A DNA stretch of 64,000 nucleotides, from positions 1,875,318 to 1,939,317 of the forward strand of contig NZ_VUOE01000001.1 in assembly GCF_008386635.1 (NCBI RefSeq), read 5' to 3'. Shown piece after piece: positions 45,365 through 53,791 of this stretch; the stretch's first letter is position 1, and each line of letters starts with the position of its first letter. This DNA is from Maribacter flavus. GTDB taxonomy: Bacteria; Bacteroidota; Bacteroidia; Flavobacteriales; Flavobacteriaceae. The notes below the pieces were generated by a model. The model worked only from the letters and a program-made list of their open reading frames with translations, searched no databases and was not told the DNA's origin. The translations under genes were made by a program, and so were the position numbers.

Positions 45365-46729
45365 TTATTTGGAGGATTTTTTAAGCTTGTTATATAGCGT
45401 CTGCCTTGAAATTCCCAATTGTTCGGCTGCGGCACTATAATTACCATCATGCTTGTTCAAGGCGTTGGTAATCATGAGCAGTTCCATTTCCTCTAAAGTG
45501 CTGGGAACATTTTCCATGCTAATGGAATTTTTGGGTTCCAATAAAAAATCATCAGGCTTTAAAACATTACCTTCGCTCAAGATGACGGCCCTCTCCATGG
45601 TATGAAGCAATTCGCGTACATTTCCGGGCCAAGCATAGGACATCAATTTTTCTTGGGCCTGTTGGTTTATTCGCAGCCCCTGTTTTCCGTACTTGCTGAT
45701 GAATTTGTTCAAATAGAAATCGGCCAATACCAGTATATCGTTCTCTCGTTCCCTTAGAGGTGGTACTTCTACCCGAATAGTATTTATGCGGTACAGGAGA
45801 TCTTCGCGAAACAAGCCATCAGAAACCATTTTATCCAAATTACAATTGGTCGCACATATAAGCCTGATATCAATGGGAATGGGTTTGTTGGAACCGACTC
45901 TTACAATAACCCGGTTTTGTATGGCGGATAATAATTTGGCTTGCATTTGCAATGAAAGATTGCCTATTTCATCCAGGAATAAGGTCCCTCCATTGGCCGC
46001 TTCAAATTTTCCGGCCCTATCTTCCTTTGCATCTGTAAAAGAACCTTTAACGTGTCCAAATAATTCGCTTTCAAATAAGTTTTCCGAAATGGAACCCATG
46101 TCCACAGAAATAAAAACCTCATTTTGCCTTGCGGATAATTTATGCAACTCCCTTGCTATAAGCTCTTTACCGGTTCCATTTTCACCGGTAACCAATACGT
46201 TCACATCGGTTTTGGCTACCTTTCGTACCAGGGATAACACCCTGTTCAGGGCCTTGGAATTCCCAATGATGTAGTTGGAATTTTGGTTGATTACCTGTTT
46301 AAGGTTTGTTTCCTTCTCTTTAAGTTGTACTACTTCTTTTTGTGTTTTTCTAAGCTCATAGGCAGATTTTACGGTAGTCAATAACCGTTCATTGTTCCAA
46401 GGCTTTAGGATAAAGTCGGATGCCCCTTCCTTTAAAGCTTCTACGGCAAGGTTTATTGCGCCGTATGCGGTCATCATGATTACAGAAATGTGGGGGGCTT
46501 TTTTCTTTATTTCCCGAAGCCAGTAAAGTCCTTCATTTCCGGTATTTACACCAGCGGAAAAGTTCATGTCCAACAAAATGATGTCCAACGAATTGAAATT
46601 TGGAAAGGACGTGATTTGATTGGGGTTTGAGATGGTCTGCACGCTCTTATACTCGAATTGCAATAGTATTTCCAAAGCACTTAAAACACTCTTATTGTCA
46701 TCAATGACCAATATTTTTGCATCCACCAT
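45365..46729 (-). CDS. Sigma54-dependent NtrC-family response regulator
   Basis: 454 residues from ATG 46729. Receiver domain with Asp10-Asp11 and phospho-acceptor Asp54; AAA+ domain with Walker A GENGTGKE (182-189), an L1 loop reading GSFTDA (229-234) rather than GAFTGA, and Walker B FLDE (251-254); a Fis-type helix-turn-helix at the C-terminus (GNYSAAAEQLGISRQTLYNKLKK). It opens sigma54 promoters; the divergent export locus, with -24/-12-like sites and repeated TTTTACA boxes, is the obvious target. Confidence 0.94.
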   Translation of the reverse strand: MVDAKILVIDDNKSVLSALEILLQFEYKSVQTISNPNQITSFPNFNSLDIILLDMNFSAGVNTGNEGLYWLREIKKKAPHISVIMMTAYGAINLAVEALKEGASDFILKPWNNERLLTTVKSAYELRKTQKEVVQLKEKETNLKQVINQNSNYIIGNSKALNRVLSLVRKVAKTDVNVLVTGENGTGKELIARELHKLSARQNEVFISVDMGSISENLFESELFGHVKGSFTDAKEDRAGKFEAANGGTLFLDEIGNLSLQMQAKLLSAIQNRVIVRVGSNKPIPIDIRLICATNCNLDKMVSDGLFREDLLYRINTIRVEVPPLRERENDILVLADFYLNKFISKYGKQGLRINQQAQEKLMSYAWPGNVRELLHTMERAVILSEGNVLKPDDFLLEPKNSISMENVPSTLEEMELLMITNALNKHDGNYSAAAEQLGISRQTLYNKLKKSSK

Positions 46730-46795
46730 AATTGGGAATAATTTGTGGGTTGATACGGATAAAACTACAAATAGAGGAGATTGGTTTATAGTAAG

Positions 46796-46852
46796 TGTCA
46801 AAATATTTTACAATATCTGTACAACTATTTTACAGTACATTATTATTTTACA
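46796..46852 (+). promoter_or_regulatory. Candidate activator (enhancer) sites upstream of the export operon
   Basis: Three direct copies of TATTTTACA at 46804-46812, 46826-46834 and 46844-46852, spaced 22 and 18 bases. The first is in TGTCAAAATATTTTACA, which matches TGTCCAAATATTTTACA at 63804 in 16 of 17 bases; the second is in the palindrome-like CTGTACAACTATTTTACAG. Likely binding sites of the divergent NtrC-type regulator. Confidence 0.6.
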
Positions 46853-46897
46853 CCATACCAAAATTTTAATGTATTGAAAATCAATTTTTTGTATTTG

Positions 46898-46912
46898 TGG
46901 CATGTAAATAGT
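46898..46912 (+). promoter_or_regulatory. Sigma54-like -24/-12 promoter of the TolC-led operon
   Basis: TGGCATG-TAAA-TAGT: the -24 half fits TGGCAYG; the -12 half has TnG but T in place of the usual C. Transcription would start near 46923, about 16 bases before the ATG at 46939. Confidence 0.5.
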
Positions 46913-46938
46913 ATGTTTTTTGGCATAGCAAAAAAAGT

Positions 46939-48285
46939 ATGATACATTTTCTAAGATTATTACTAATTATCTTTTTATTATGGAGTACGTCCCTAATGGC
47001 GCAAAAGTCATGGACCTTGGATGAATGCATCTCCTATGCCTTGGAAAATAACTTACAATTGAACGATTTTGAATATACCAATCTTTCAAATAAGGAGACG
47101 TATCGACAGTCTGTACGTAACTTGTTGCCGGTTTTGAACGCCAATTCAGATTATACCATTAATTCAGGTAGGGCCGAAGACCCCAATACGGGTACCTTTG
47201 TGGTTCAGGATTTCTTTTCCAATAGCTATTCGTTGCAGTCCAACATCGATTTGTTCAGGGGTTTTCAAAAAATAAATTCCATTAAGGCGTCCAAGTTATT
47301 GTACAGTGCCACTAAAGAAGAGGTGTTGCAACAAAAGTATCTTTTGGCCTTTAGGGTAATGCAGGCATTTAACAACATCCAATTTTTTGAGGGCTTGGTA
47401 GCCATTGCCAATGAGCAAGTAGATGTTTCCAAAACCAATTATAAACTGGTGGAGAAGCAGATTGAACTGGGATTGATGGCGGGTGCCGATTTGTACGAGG
47501 CACAATCCCTTTTATTGGCCGATGAGCTAAACCTAACCCAGTCAGAAAACCAATTGGCTGCGGCCAAGTTAACCCTGATACAGGAAATGAACCTAGAGAA
47601 TACTTCAGACATTCAAATTATCACGGATATGGGCCACAAGGCAGAAGCCCAAGTTTTAGGGATCATGGAATCTGATTCCGTATACGAGAAGGCTAGGGAT
47701 TTTTTGCCTTTGATAAAGGCTCAGGAACTACGGGCACAAGCCGCTAAGAAACAGGTGGGCGTTGCCCGTGGAAACCTATATCCGTCGTTGAGCCTTTTCG
47801 CGGGTATTGGTACAGGTTACTTTGAAACCTTTCAGGATTCCCTGGGCAATACCTTCCCTTTTCGTCAACAGTTCAGGGACAATACGTCTAGGTTTTACGG
47901 TATCAGTCTTAGTGTTCCCATAAGTAATGGATGGTCTGCAAGATCAAGGGTGAAACAGGCCAAAATTGAAAGGTTACGTCAAGAAAACAATTTGGAAGTT
48001 CAGGAGCAAGTGCTTTTCCAGACCATTCAACAGTTGGTTCAGGAATACAATTCACTATTGGTGGAAAAGGAACAGAGTCGGCAAAATATGGAAGCACAGC
48101 GATTGTCCTTTACCATTGCCCAAAAACGGTACGAGAAAGGCATGATTAACGCCATAGAACTGTTCACCGCAAAAAACCTGTTCGCCAGTGCGCAAAATGA
48201 GAATTTGCAAGTAAGGCTAAGATCAGAAATCAATAAAAGCACTTTAGATTTTTATAGGGGACTTCCCGTATTTAACATTAACTAG
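46939..48285 (+). CDS. TolC-family outer membrane protein of the MacAB-like locus
   Basis: 448 residues with a signal peptide (MIHFLRLLLIIFLLWSTSLMA). The OEP repeats are typical: KSWTLDECISYALENNLQL at the start, EKQIELGLMAGADLYEAQSLLL in the first repeat and KRYEKGMINAIELFTAKNLF in the second. First gene of the divergent operon; 19 bases before the adaptor gene. Confidence 0.93.
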   Translation: MIHFLRLLLIIFLLWSTSLMAQKSWTLDECISYALENNLQLNDFEYTNLSNKETYRQSVRNLLPVLNANSDYTINSGRAEDPNTGTFVVQDFFSNSYSLQSNIDLFRGFQKINSIKASKLLYSATKEEVLQQKYLLAFRVMQAFNNIQFFEGLVAIANEQVDVSKTNYKLVEKQIELGLMAGADLYEAQSLLLADELNLTQSENQLAAAKLTLIQEMNLENTSDIQIITDMGHKAEAQVLGIMESDSVYEKARDFLPLIKAQELRAQAAKKQVGVARGNLYPSLSLFAGIGTGYFETFQDSLGNTFPFRQQFRDNTSRFYGISLSVPISNGWSARSRVKQAKIERLRQENNLEVQEQVLFQTIQQLVQEYNSLLVEKEQSRQNMEAQRLSFTIAQKRYEKGMINAIELFTAKNLFASAQNENLQVRLRSEINKSTLDFYRGLPVFNIN

Positions 48286-48304
48286 AATTAGATTAGAGAA
48301 TAGC

Positions 48305-49555
48305 ATGGATATTAAATTAGAAAAGAAAAAAGGATTGCGACCCAAACACTACGGGTATATAGCTTTGGGGTTATTGTTGTTATTTGTGGGGTATCAATTG
48401 CTTTTTGCCAGTTCTATTTCCACATTTAGAACAGAAAAGGATAAACTTTCCATTGCAGAAGTGTCCCAGGGCAAGTTTGATGATTACATCACTATAAACG
48501 GGAATGTAGCACCGATCACCACCATTTATATGGATGCTTATGAAGGTGGAAGGGTTACCGAAAAATTGATCGAGGAAGGTGCCATGGTCAAAAAGGGGGA
48601 CATTATCCTAAAACTGGAAAACATGAACCTGTACGAGCAGATTTTGGCCAGCGAAAGTAATTTGGCACTAAAACAAAATGACCTTCGTTCTACAAAACTG
48701 ACCTTTGATTCTCGCCAAGTGGAGGGTAGGCGGTCCTTGGCCACTGCGAGTACGGACCTTCAGCGCTTAAAGCGAAATTATGAACAGAATAAGGCCCTAT
48801 ATGACGAGGAACTTATTTCCCAGGAAGCCTACCTCACCTCAAAGGAGAACTATGAGCTGTCCCAAAAGCAATATGAAATAATCAAGCTTCAGACAGAGAA
48901 CGATGATGAGTTACGAGAAACGTCCCTGACGGGTTTGGATAATGATTTGGCAAGAATGCAGAAAACTTTGGGGATGGTCTACCAAAGATTGGACCACTTA
49001 AATGTTAGAGCCCCCGCAGATGGCCAATTGGGCTTTTTGGATGCCGAAATTGGGCAGAATATTTCCCAAGGACAACGAATAGGTCAAATAAATGTGCTAA
49101 CGGATTATAAGATTGAAGCGGATATAGACGAGCATTACATTGACCGTGTGAAAAGGGATTTGAACGCTGTACTTGAGCGTAACGGAAATGAATTTCCCTT
49201 ACGGGTTAGAAAAGTGTATCCTGAAGTCCGCAATGGAAGGTTTCGGGTAGATTTGGTCTTTACGGAAGAAAAACCGGAAACAATACGTACTGGTCAAAGC
49301 TACAACATACGATTACAATTGGGAGAATCCAATGACGCTTTGTTAATACCAAAAGGAAGCTTTTTCCAAAGTACAGGAGGACAATGGATTTTTGTAGTAG
49401 GTAAAAACGGGGAAGAAGCGTTAAAAAGGCCTATCAGAATTGGGAAACAAAACTCAAGATTCTATGAAGTGCTTGAAGGATTGGATGCAGGTGAAAAAGT
49501 AATCACCAGCAACTATGACAGTTTTGGGGAAGCAGAAAGAATCGTACTAAAATAA
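48305..49555 (+). CDS. Periplasmic adaptor (MacA/HlyD-like)
   Basis: 416 residues. A membrane helix at ~17-35, a barrel-sandwich half (YEGGRVTEKLIEEGAMVKKGD), a coiled coil (~108-225), the second lipoyl half (VRAPADGQLGFLDAEIGQNIS), a beta-barrel and a membrane-proximal domain (LIPKGSFFQSTGGQWIFVV, GLDAGEKVITSNYDSF). Connects the inner-membrane permeases to the TolC-type channel. A REP-like palindrome (GTGTCACATCAAGCGCAGTCGTGGTGTC) lies in the 65-base gap downstream. Confidence 0.93.
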   Translation: MDIKLEKKKGLRPKHYGYIALGLLLLFVGYQLLFASSISTFRTEKDKLSIAEVSQGKFDDYITINGNVAPITTIYMDAYEGGRVTEKLIEEGAMVKKGDIILKLENMNLYEQILASESNLALKQNDLRSTKLTFDSRQVEGRRSLATASTDLQRLKRNYEQNKALYDEELISQEAYLTSKENYELSQKQYEIIKLQTENDDELRETSLTGLDNDLARMQKTLGMVYQRLDHLNVRAPADGQLGFLDAEIGQNISQGQRIGQINVLTDYKIEADIDEHYIDRVKRDLNAVLERNGNEFPLRVRKVYPEVRNGRFRVDLVFTEEKPETIRTGQSYNIRLQLGESNDALLIPKGSFFQSTGGQWIFVVGKNGEEALKRPIRIGKQNSRFYEVLEGLDAGEKVITSNYDSFGEAERIVLK

Positions 49556-49565
49556 ATTAGAAAGT

Positions 49566-49593
49566 GTCACATCAAGCGCAGTCGTGGTGTCTT
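49566..49593. repeat. Degenerate REP-like palindrome between adaptor and ATPase genes
   Basis: GTGTCACATCAAGC GCAGTC GTGGTGTC: inverted ends with a core resembling TGAGCGTAGTCG. Seen only as similarity by eye to the leuS elements. Confidence 0.4.
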
Positions 49594-49620
49594 TATAACA
49601 ATCAATAAAATCAAAAAAAG

Positions 49621-50319
49621 ATGATGATAACTATTACGAATTTAAAAAAGAGCTTTCGTACCGAGGAAGTGGAAACCTTAGCATTGAATAACGTGAACCT
49701 TAAAGTAGAGGACGGCGAATTTGTTGCCATCATGGGGCCTTCGGGTTGCGGCAAATCCACCTTGTTGAACATTATAGGCATGTTGGACAACCCTACCGAT
49801 GGAAGTTACAATTTTGCGGGCCATGAAGTAGGTGGGCTAAAGGAAAGCCAGCGTACCCAATTGCGAAAAGGTAACCTTGGTTTTGTATTCCAAAGCTTTA
49901 ACCTGATCGATGAACTAACGGTTTATGAAAATGTGGAACTACCCCTCATCTATCTAAAAATGGGGAAGAGTGAACGTAAGGAAAAGGTAATGAAAGTGCT
50001 GGAGCGTATGAAAATTGCGCATCGTGAAAAACACTTTCCACAGCAATTGTCCGGTGGACAACAACAACGTGTGGCCATTTCCCGTGCCGTAGTAACCAAT
50101 CCAAAATTGATATTGGCGGATGAGCCCACAGGTAACTTGGATTCCAAAAACGGTATCGAGGTCATGAATTTGCTAACAGAGCTGAACCAAGAAGGAACGA
50201 CCATAGTCATGGTTACCCACTCGGACAGAGATTCCCATTATGCGCATAGGGTAGTTAACTTATTCGATGGACAAATCGTTACTGAAAGCCAGAACCGAGC
50301 AATTGGGGCCATGATTTAA
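49621..50319 (+). CDS. MacB/LolD-type ABC transporter ATP-binding protein
   Basis: 232 residues (ATGATG start). All ATPase motifs are intact: Walker A GPSGCGKST (39-47), signature LSGGQ (143-147), Walker B LILADEPTGNLDS (from 163), and switch His in MVTHSD. It is the only ATPase for the six or more permeases downstream. Drives mechanotransmission in MacB-like exporters. Confidence 0.95.
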   Translation: MMITITNLKKSFRTEEVETLALNNVNLKVEDGEFVAIMGPSGCGKSTLLNIIGMLDNPTDGSYNFAGHEVGGLKESQRTQLRKGNLGFVFQSFNLIDELTVYENVELPLIYLKMGKSERKEKVMKVLERMKIAHREKHFPQQLSGGQQQRVAISRAVVTNPKLILADEPTGNLDSKNGIEVMNLLTELNQEGTTIVMVTHSDRDSHYAHRVVNLFDGQIVTESQNRAIGAMI

Positions 50320-50340
50320 AAAGGAGTTTATTCACTAGCC

Positions 50341-50410
50341 CTGATCGAGCTTGTGCTGACCCAAGTCGAAGCAAAGGGTCAATCAAAAACAATCAAAAAC
50401 AATTAAAAAA
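50341..50410. repeat. REP-like sequence and short tandem repeat before the GIN-domain gene
   Basis: Contains a GTGCTGACCCAAGTCGAAGC segment with the GTCGAAG core of the dispersed repeat, followed by three near-identical 10-base units (AATCAAAAAC, AATCAAAAAC, AATTAAAAAA; 50381-50410). Confidence 0.45.
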
Positions 50411-50419
50411 CGAACGGTC

Positions 50420-51187
50420 ATGAAAATTTTCAAAAGTAAGATTCCATTTTTTAAAACAATCTCAGTTGCATTCACTTTTTTATTCGCAATTACATCGGTT
50501 TCTGCCCAGTTAGAAAAAGTAGTGGACCCTTTTGAAAAGGTGATCGTAAGCCCACATATTGAAGTGACCTTTGTAGAAGGTACTACTGAAATGGTGGAAG
50601 TACATGCTAGCACCCAACCGCTTTCAAAATTGAATATTGAAGTTATTGGCAAAACCCTTAGACTGTACCTAGATGGCGCCAAGACCTACACGGAAAGTAA
50701 AGACATAGAGGGAGATAATTATGATTACAAAGTTCCAATCTATAACGGCACAGTGGTCAAGGCCACGGTTACTTATAAAAACCTGGAAGAATTGTCTTTG
50801 CGTGGGGAGGAAAAATTCATTTGTAAAAGTACAATCGACCAAAATGATTTTACCCTTAAAATCTTTGGCGAATCTCAAGTGTATTTTAACGAAGTCAAAT
50901 TAGGTGATTTGTCCACGACCATTTATGGAGAAAGTTTTCTTGAACTTAAGGAAGGTAGTATTGACAGCCAAAAAATTACCGCATATGGAGAATCCAAGGT
51001 AAATACTTTGAATGTTCATTGCAACAAGGCAAAAATAACGGCCTATGGCGAAGGTAGTTATCGACTATCGGTAAAGGACAAGCTAAAAGTCACGGCATTT
51101 GGCGAAGCTACCATTTCCTATGAAGGTTCGCCCGAAGTTAAAAAGGGAATCGTTATTGGCGAGGCCACCATCCAAAAAATGAATTAG
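50420..51187 (+). CDS. GIN-domain (DUF2807) secreted protein
   Basis: 255 residues with a signal peptide ending near residue 29 (ITSVSAQ). The head GIN domain (VDPFEKVIVSPHIEVTFVEG) is followed by beta-helix-like turns marked by repeated xYGES/FGES/YGEG/FGEA/IGEA motifs about 20 residues apart. It lies between the ATPase and the first permease, only 3 bases from the latter, so it belongs to the export operon; perhaps a periplasmic or surface accessory. Function unknown. Confidence 0.88.
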   Translation: MKIFKSKIPFFKTISVAFTFLFAITSVSAQLEKVVDPFEKVIVSPHIEVTFVEGTTEMVEVHASTQPLSKLNIEVIGKTLRLYLDGAKTYTESKDIEGDNYDYKVPIYNGTVVKATVTYKNLEELSLRGEEKFICKSTIDQNDFTLKIFGESQVYFNEVKLGDLSTTIYGESFLELKEGSIDSQKITAYGESKVNTLNVHCNKAKITAYGEGSYRLSVKDKLKVTAFGEATISYEGSPEVKKGIVIGEATIQKMN

Positions 51188-51190
51188 ACC

Positions 51191-53539
51191 ATGTTTAAGA
51201 ACCATCTAAAAATCGCTTGGAGGAATCTTTGGAAAAAAAAGGATTATGGCCTACTTAATATTTTTGGGTTGTCCATTGGGATTACTTGTGCCTGTATCAT
51301 TTTGCTATGGGTAGAGGATGAACTCAACTATGACACCTATATAAGCAAACAGGATCAAATATATTACTTGCCTACAAATCAGAAATACGATGGGGAATGG
51401 CGAACGTTTTTCGAAGCTACACCTGGACCCTTGGCAGAGAATCTTAAAAACGAAGTTCCCGGTATCGTTCGTGCGGCCCGCACCAAATCGGACAATCTAT
51501 TGTTTCAGGTAGGGGACCACTCGTTCACAAAAAACGGCAGATACGTAGACCCCGATTTTCTGGAAATGTTCGATTTCCATTTTTTAGAAGGGGGTAAGGC
51601 TGTAGATTTTCATAGTACCGATATAATTTTGATTTCTGAAAGCCTGGCAAAAAACCTATTCGGTGAAAGTCAAGCGGCACACAATAAAACTGTAAGGATA
51701 AATAACCAATCAACTTATACCATAGCTGGGATATATAAAGACTTGCCCAAGAATGTAACTTACACATACGATTGGGTCGCTCCGTTTGAAATTTTTGCCC
51801 AGGGAAAAGCATGGATAAAGGAATATGGTTCCAACTTCGCTGACACTTTTGTAGAACTTTCTCCCCAAGCCAACTTTGATGAGGTCAATAGGAAGGTAAA
51901 GGAACTCCTACCTGCCAAAACCGAAGACGATGAAATCTACGCCTTTTTACATCCATTAAAGGATTGGCACTTAAGGTCAACTTTTGAAGGAGGTATAAAC
52001 GTTGGCGGGCAAATAGTATATGTAAAACTTTTTAGTCTAATTGCTTTGGTGATTTTACTGGTGGCCTGTATCAACTTCATGAATTTGGCAACTGCGCGAA
52101 GTGAAAAAAGAGCAGGTGAAGTGGGTGTAAGAAAGGTTTTGGGCTCCAGTAGGCAAGGATTATTGTCCCAATTTATGACCGAAGCTTTGCTGGCTTCTTT
52201 CTTTGCTTCCTTTTTGGGCATTTTGCTGATTAAGCTAGTTTTGCCCTATTTTAATACCATTATTGGAAAGTCCCTCACCATAAGTTTTTTCGACCCCAAA
52301 CATTGGATGGTTTTTCTGGCTATAGTCCTTATTTGTGGAATTGTGGCCGGATTGTATCCCGCTGTTTACCTGTCATCCTTCAAACCTGTTTCAGTCTTGA
52401 AGGGAACAATTAAGACCTCTGGAGGTGCAAAGGCAATCCGTAAGGGGTTGGTGGCTGCCCAGTTTGTGGTTTCCATTGTCTTTATCATAAGCACATTGAT
52501 TGTTTATCAGCAAGTACAACATGTAAAGTCTAGAAATCTTGGTTACGACAAAGACAATGTAGTAAGAATACCTGTGAATGGGGATATTATAAAAAATCTA
52601 AATCCTATAGAAGAAGATATGATTGCCACTGGCAATATTGAAAATATTGGGGTTAGTAACTCTACAATTTTATCAGGGGGAAATAATACCTCTGGGCTAT
52701 CCTGGCAAGGCGGTGTGAATACAGAGGGGGTTTTGGTCTCTATACGGCAAATAAGTACCAATTTTTTCAATACCATGGGAATGCAATTGGTGGAAGGAAG
52801 AGGATTTAGCGATAACCCAGCTCAAGATAGTACCAATATAATAGTTTCGGAGTCCTTTGCGAAACTCATGGGTCCCGGCAGTGCCATTGGAAAAACGGTG
52901 GAAAATGATTATCCGGTAATTGGGGTGGTAAAGGATTATTTATATGATGATATGTATGGTTCCGGTGACCCTGTAATTTTCTTTAACGACCCTTCTGAGG
53001 CTCGATATCTTTACGTTAAAACAAAAAATGGAGTGCCTACCGAGCGGGCACTTGCCTCTGTAGAAGGAGTTTTGAAAACACACAATCCTGCATTTCCTTT
53101 TGAATATGAATTTGTGGATGACGCCTATGAAGCCAAGTTTAATAAGGAAAGGCTTATTGGAAATCTTTCAAAGGTTTTTGCACTTATCGCAATTGCCATT
53201 TCATGTCTTGGTCTTTTTGGATTGTCCGCCTTTACTACGGATCAGCGTAGAAAGGAGATTGGTGTCAGAAAAGTATTGGGTTCAAGTATATCAGGGATTG
53301 TGGGCCTTTTATCAAAGGACTTTTTAAAGCTTGTGGTCTTAGCATTTATTCTAGCGGTACCCATCGCTTGGTATCTTATGAAGAATTGGCTGGAAGGCTT
53401 TGCATACAGAATATCAATAAATATATGGGTGTTTATAATTGCGGGATTTGCCGCTGTTACCATCGCACTTTTAACTATAAGTATTCAAGCATTTAATGCC
53501 GCTACGTCGAATCCCGTCAAAAGCCTACGAACGGAGTAG
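51191..53539 (+). CDS. FtsX/MacB-type ABC permease 1
   Basis: 782 residues. N-terminal MFKNHLKIAWRNLWKKK plus helix 1, a MacB periplasmic domain (~45-260), three helices with the coupling motif CINFMNLATARSEKRAGEVG..KVLGSS, a second periplasmic domain, and a second FtsX domain (ISCLGLFGLSAF..DQRRKEIGVRKVLGSS), ending NPVKSLRTE. This is the double-FtsX permease fold usual in Bacteroidetes arrays. Co-transcribed with the GIN-domain gene. Confidence 0.93.
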   Translation: MFKNHLKIAWRNLWKKKDYGLLNIFGLSIGITCACIILLWVEDELNYDTYISKQDQIYYLPTNQKYDGEWRTFFEATPGPLAENLKNEVPGIVRAARTKSDNLLFQVGDHSFTKNGRYVDPDFLEMFDFHFLEGGKAVDFHSTDIILISESLAKNLFGESQAAHNKTVRINNQSTYTIAGIYKDLPKNVTYTYDWVAPFEIFAQGKAWIKEYGSNFADTFVELSPQANFDEVNRKVKELLPAKTEDDEIYAFLHPLKDWHLRSTFEGGINVGGQIVYVKLFSLIALVILLVACINFMNLATARSEKRAGEVGVRKVLGSSRQGLLSQFMTEALLASFFASFLGILLIKLVLPYFNTIIGKSLTISFFDPKHWMVFLAIVLICGIVAGLYPAVYLSSFKPVSVLKGTIKTSGGAKAIRKGLVAAQFVVSIVFIISTLIVYQQVQHVKSRNLGYDKDNVVRIPVNGDIIKNLNPIEEDMIATGNIENIGVSNSTILSGGNNTSGLSWQGGVNTEGVLVSIRQISTNFFNTMGMQLVEGRGFSDNPAQDSTNIIVSESFAKLMGPGSAIGKTVENDYPVIGVVKDYLYDDMYGSGDPVIFFNDPSEARYLYVKTKNGVPTERALASVEGVLKTHNPAFPFEYEFVDDAYEAKFNKERLIGNLSKVFALIAIAISCLGLFGLSAFTTDQRRKEIGVRKVLGSSISGIVGLLSKDFLKLVVLAFILAVPIAWYLMKNWLEGFAYRISINIWVFIIAGFAAVTIALLTISIQAFNAATSNPVKSLRTE

Positions 53540-53612
53540 CACAATACAATATCGTTTTCCGATTTAAATGTATTGATTATAAATAGATAATAGTGCTTTT
53601 TTAAGAAGCTGC

Positions 53613-53655
53613 CTGTAAATAAACTGTACACTTTCTGTCAAAAAAATTTACACCC
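53613..53655 (+). promoter_or_regulatory. Candidate activator site upstream of permease 2
   Basis: A 43-base block aligning without gaps to 63781-63823 at about 32 positions; shared parts include TGTAAATA, TGTACA, TGTC and TTTACA. It is an inverted repeat (TGTAAAT ... TTTACA) centred ~72 bases before the -24 box, the same distance as at the second site. Confidence 0.6.
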
Positions 53656-53704
53656 TTAAAAAGAAAAATTATTCAAGTGCCTGTAAAACAAATGATTGTC
53701 TAAT

Positions 53705-53719
53705 TGGCACGGAATTGGA
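53705..53719 (+). promoter_or_regulatory. Sigma54-like -24/-12 promoter of permease 2
   Basis: TGGCACG-GAAT-TGGA: perfect -24 half, -12 half TnG without the C. Sits in the 252-bp gap between permeases 1 and 2. Confidence 0.45.
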
Positions 53720-53742
53720 CACAACATTATATGATCCATTAC

Positions 53743-53770
53743 GTCAACCTGTACCGAGGTAGTGGAAGCA
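53743..53770. repeat. Degenerate REP-like element before permease 2
   Basis: TCAACCTGTACCGAGGTAGTGGAAGCAT is a diverged version of the element at 61233-61261 (TCAACCTGTGCTGAGCGTAGTCGCAGCAT), at a similar distance before a permease start. Confidence 0.5.
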
Positions 53771-53791
53771 TCAATCAAAAAATCGTCGATC

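Noticed and set aside
46921-46936. TTGGCATAGCAAAAAA directly before the TolC-type gene as the sigma54 promoter
   Set aside because: It would put the transcription start inside the coding region; the element at 46898 has better spacing.
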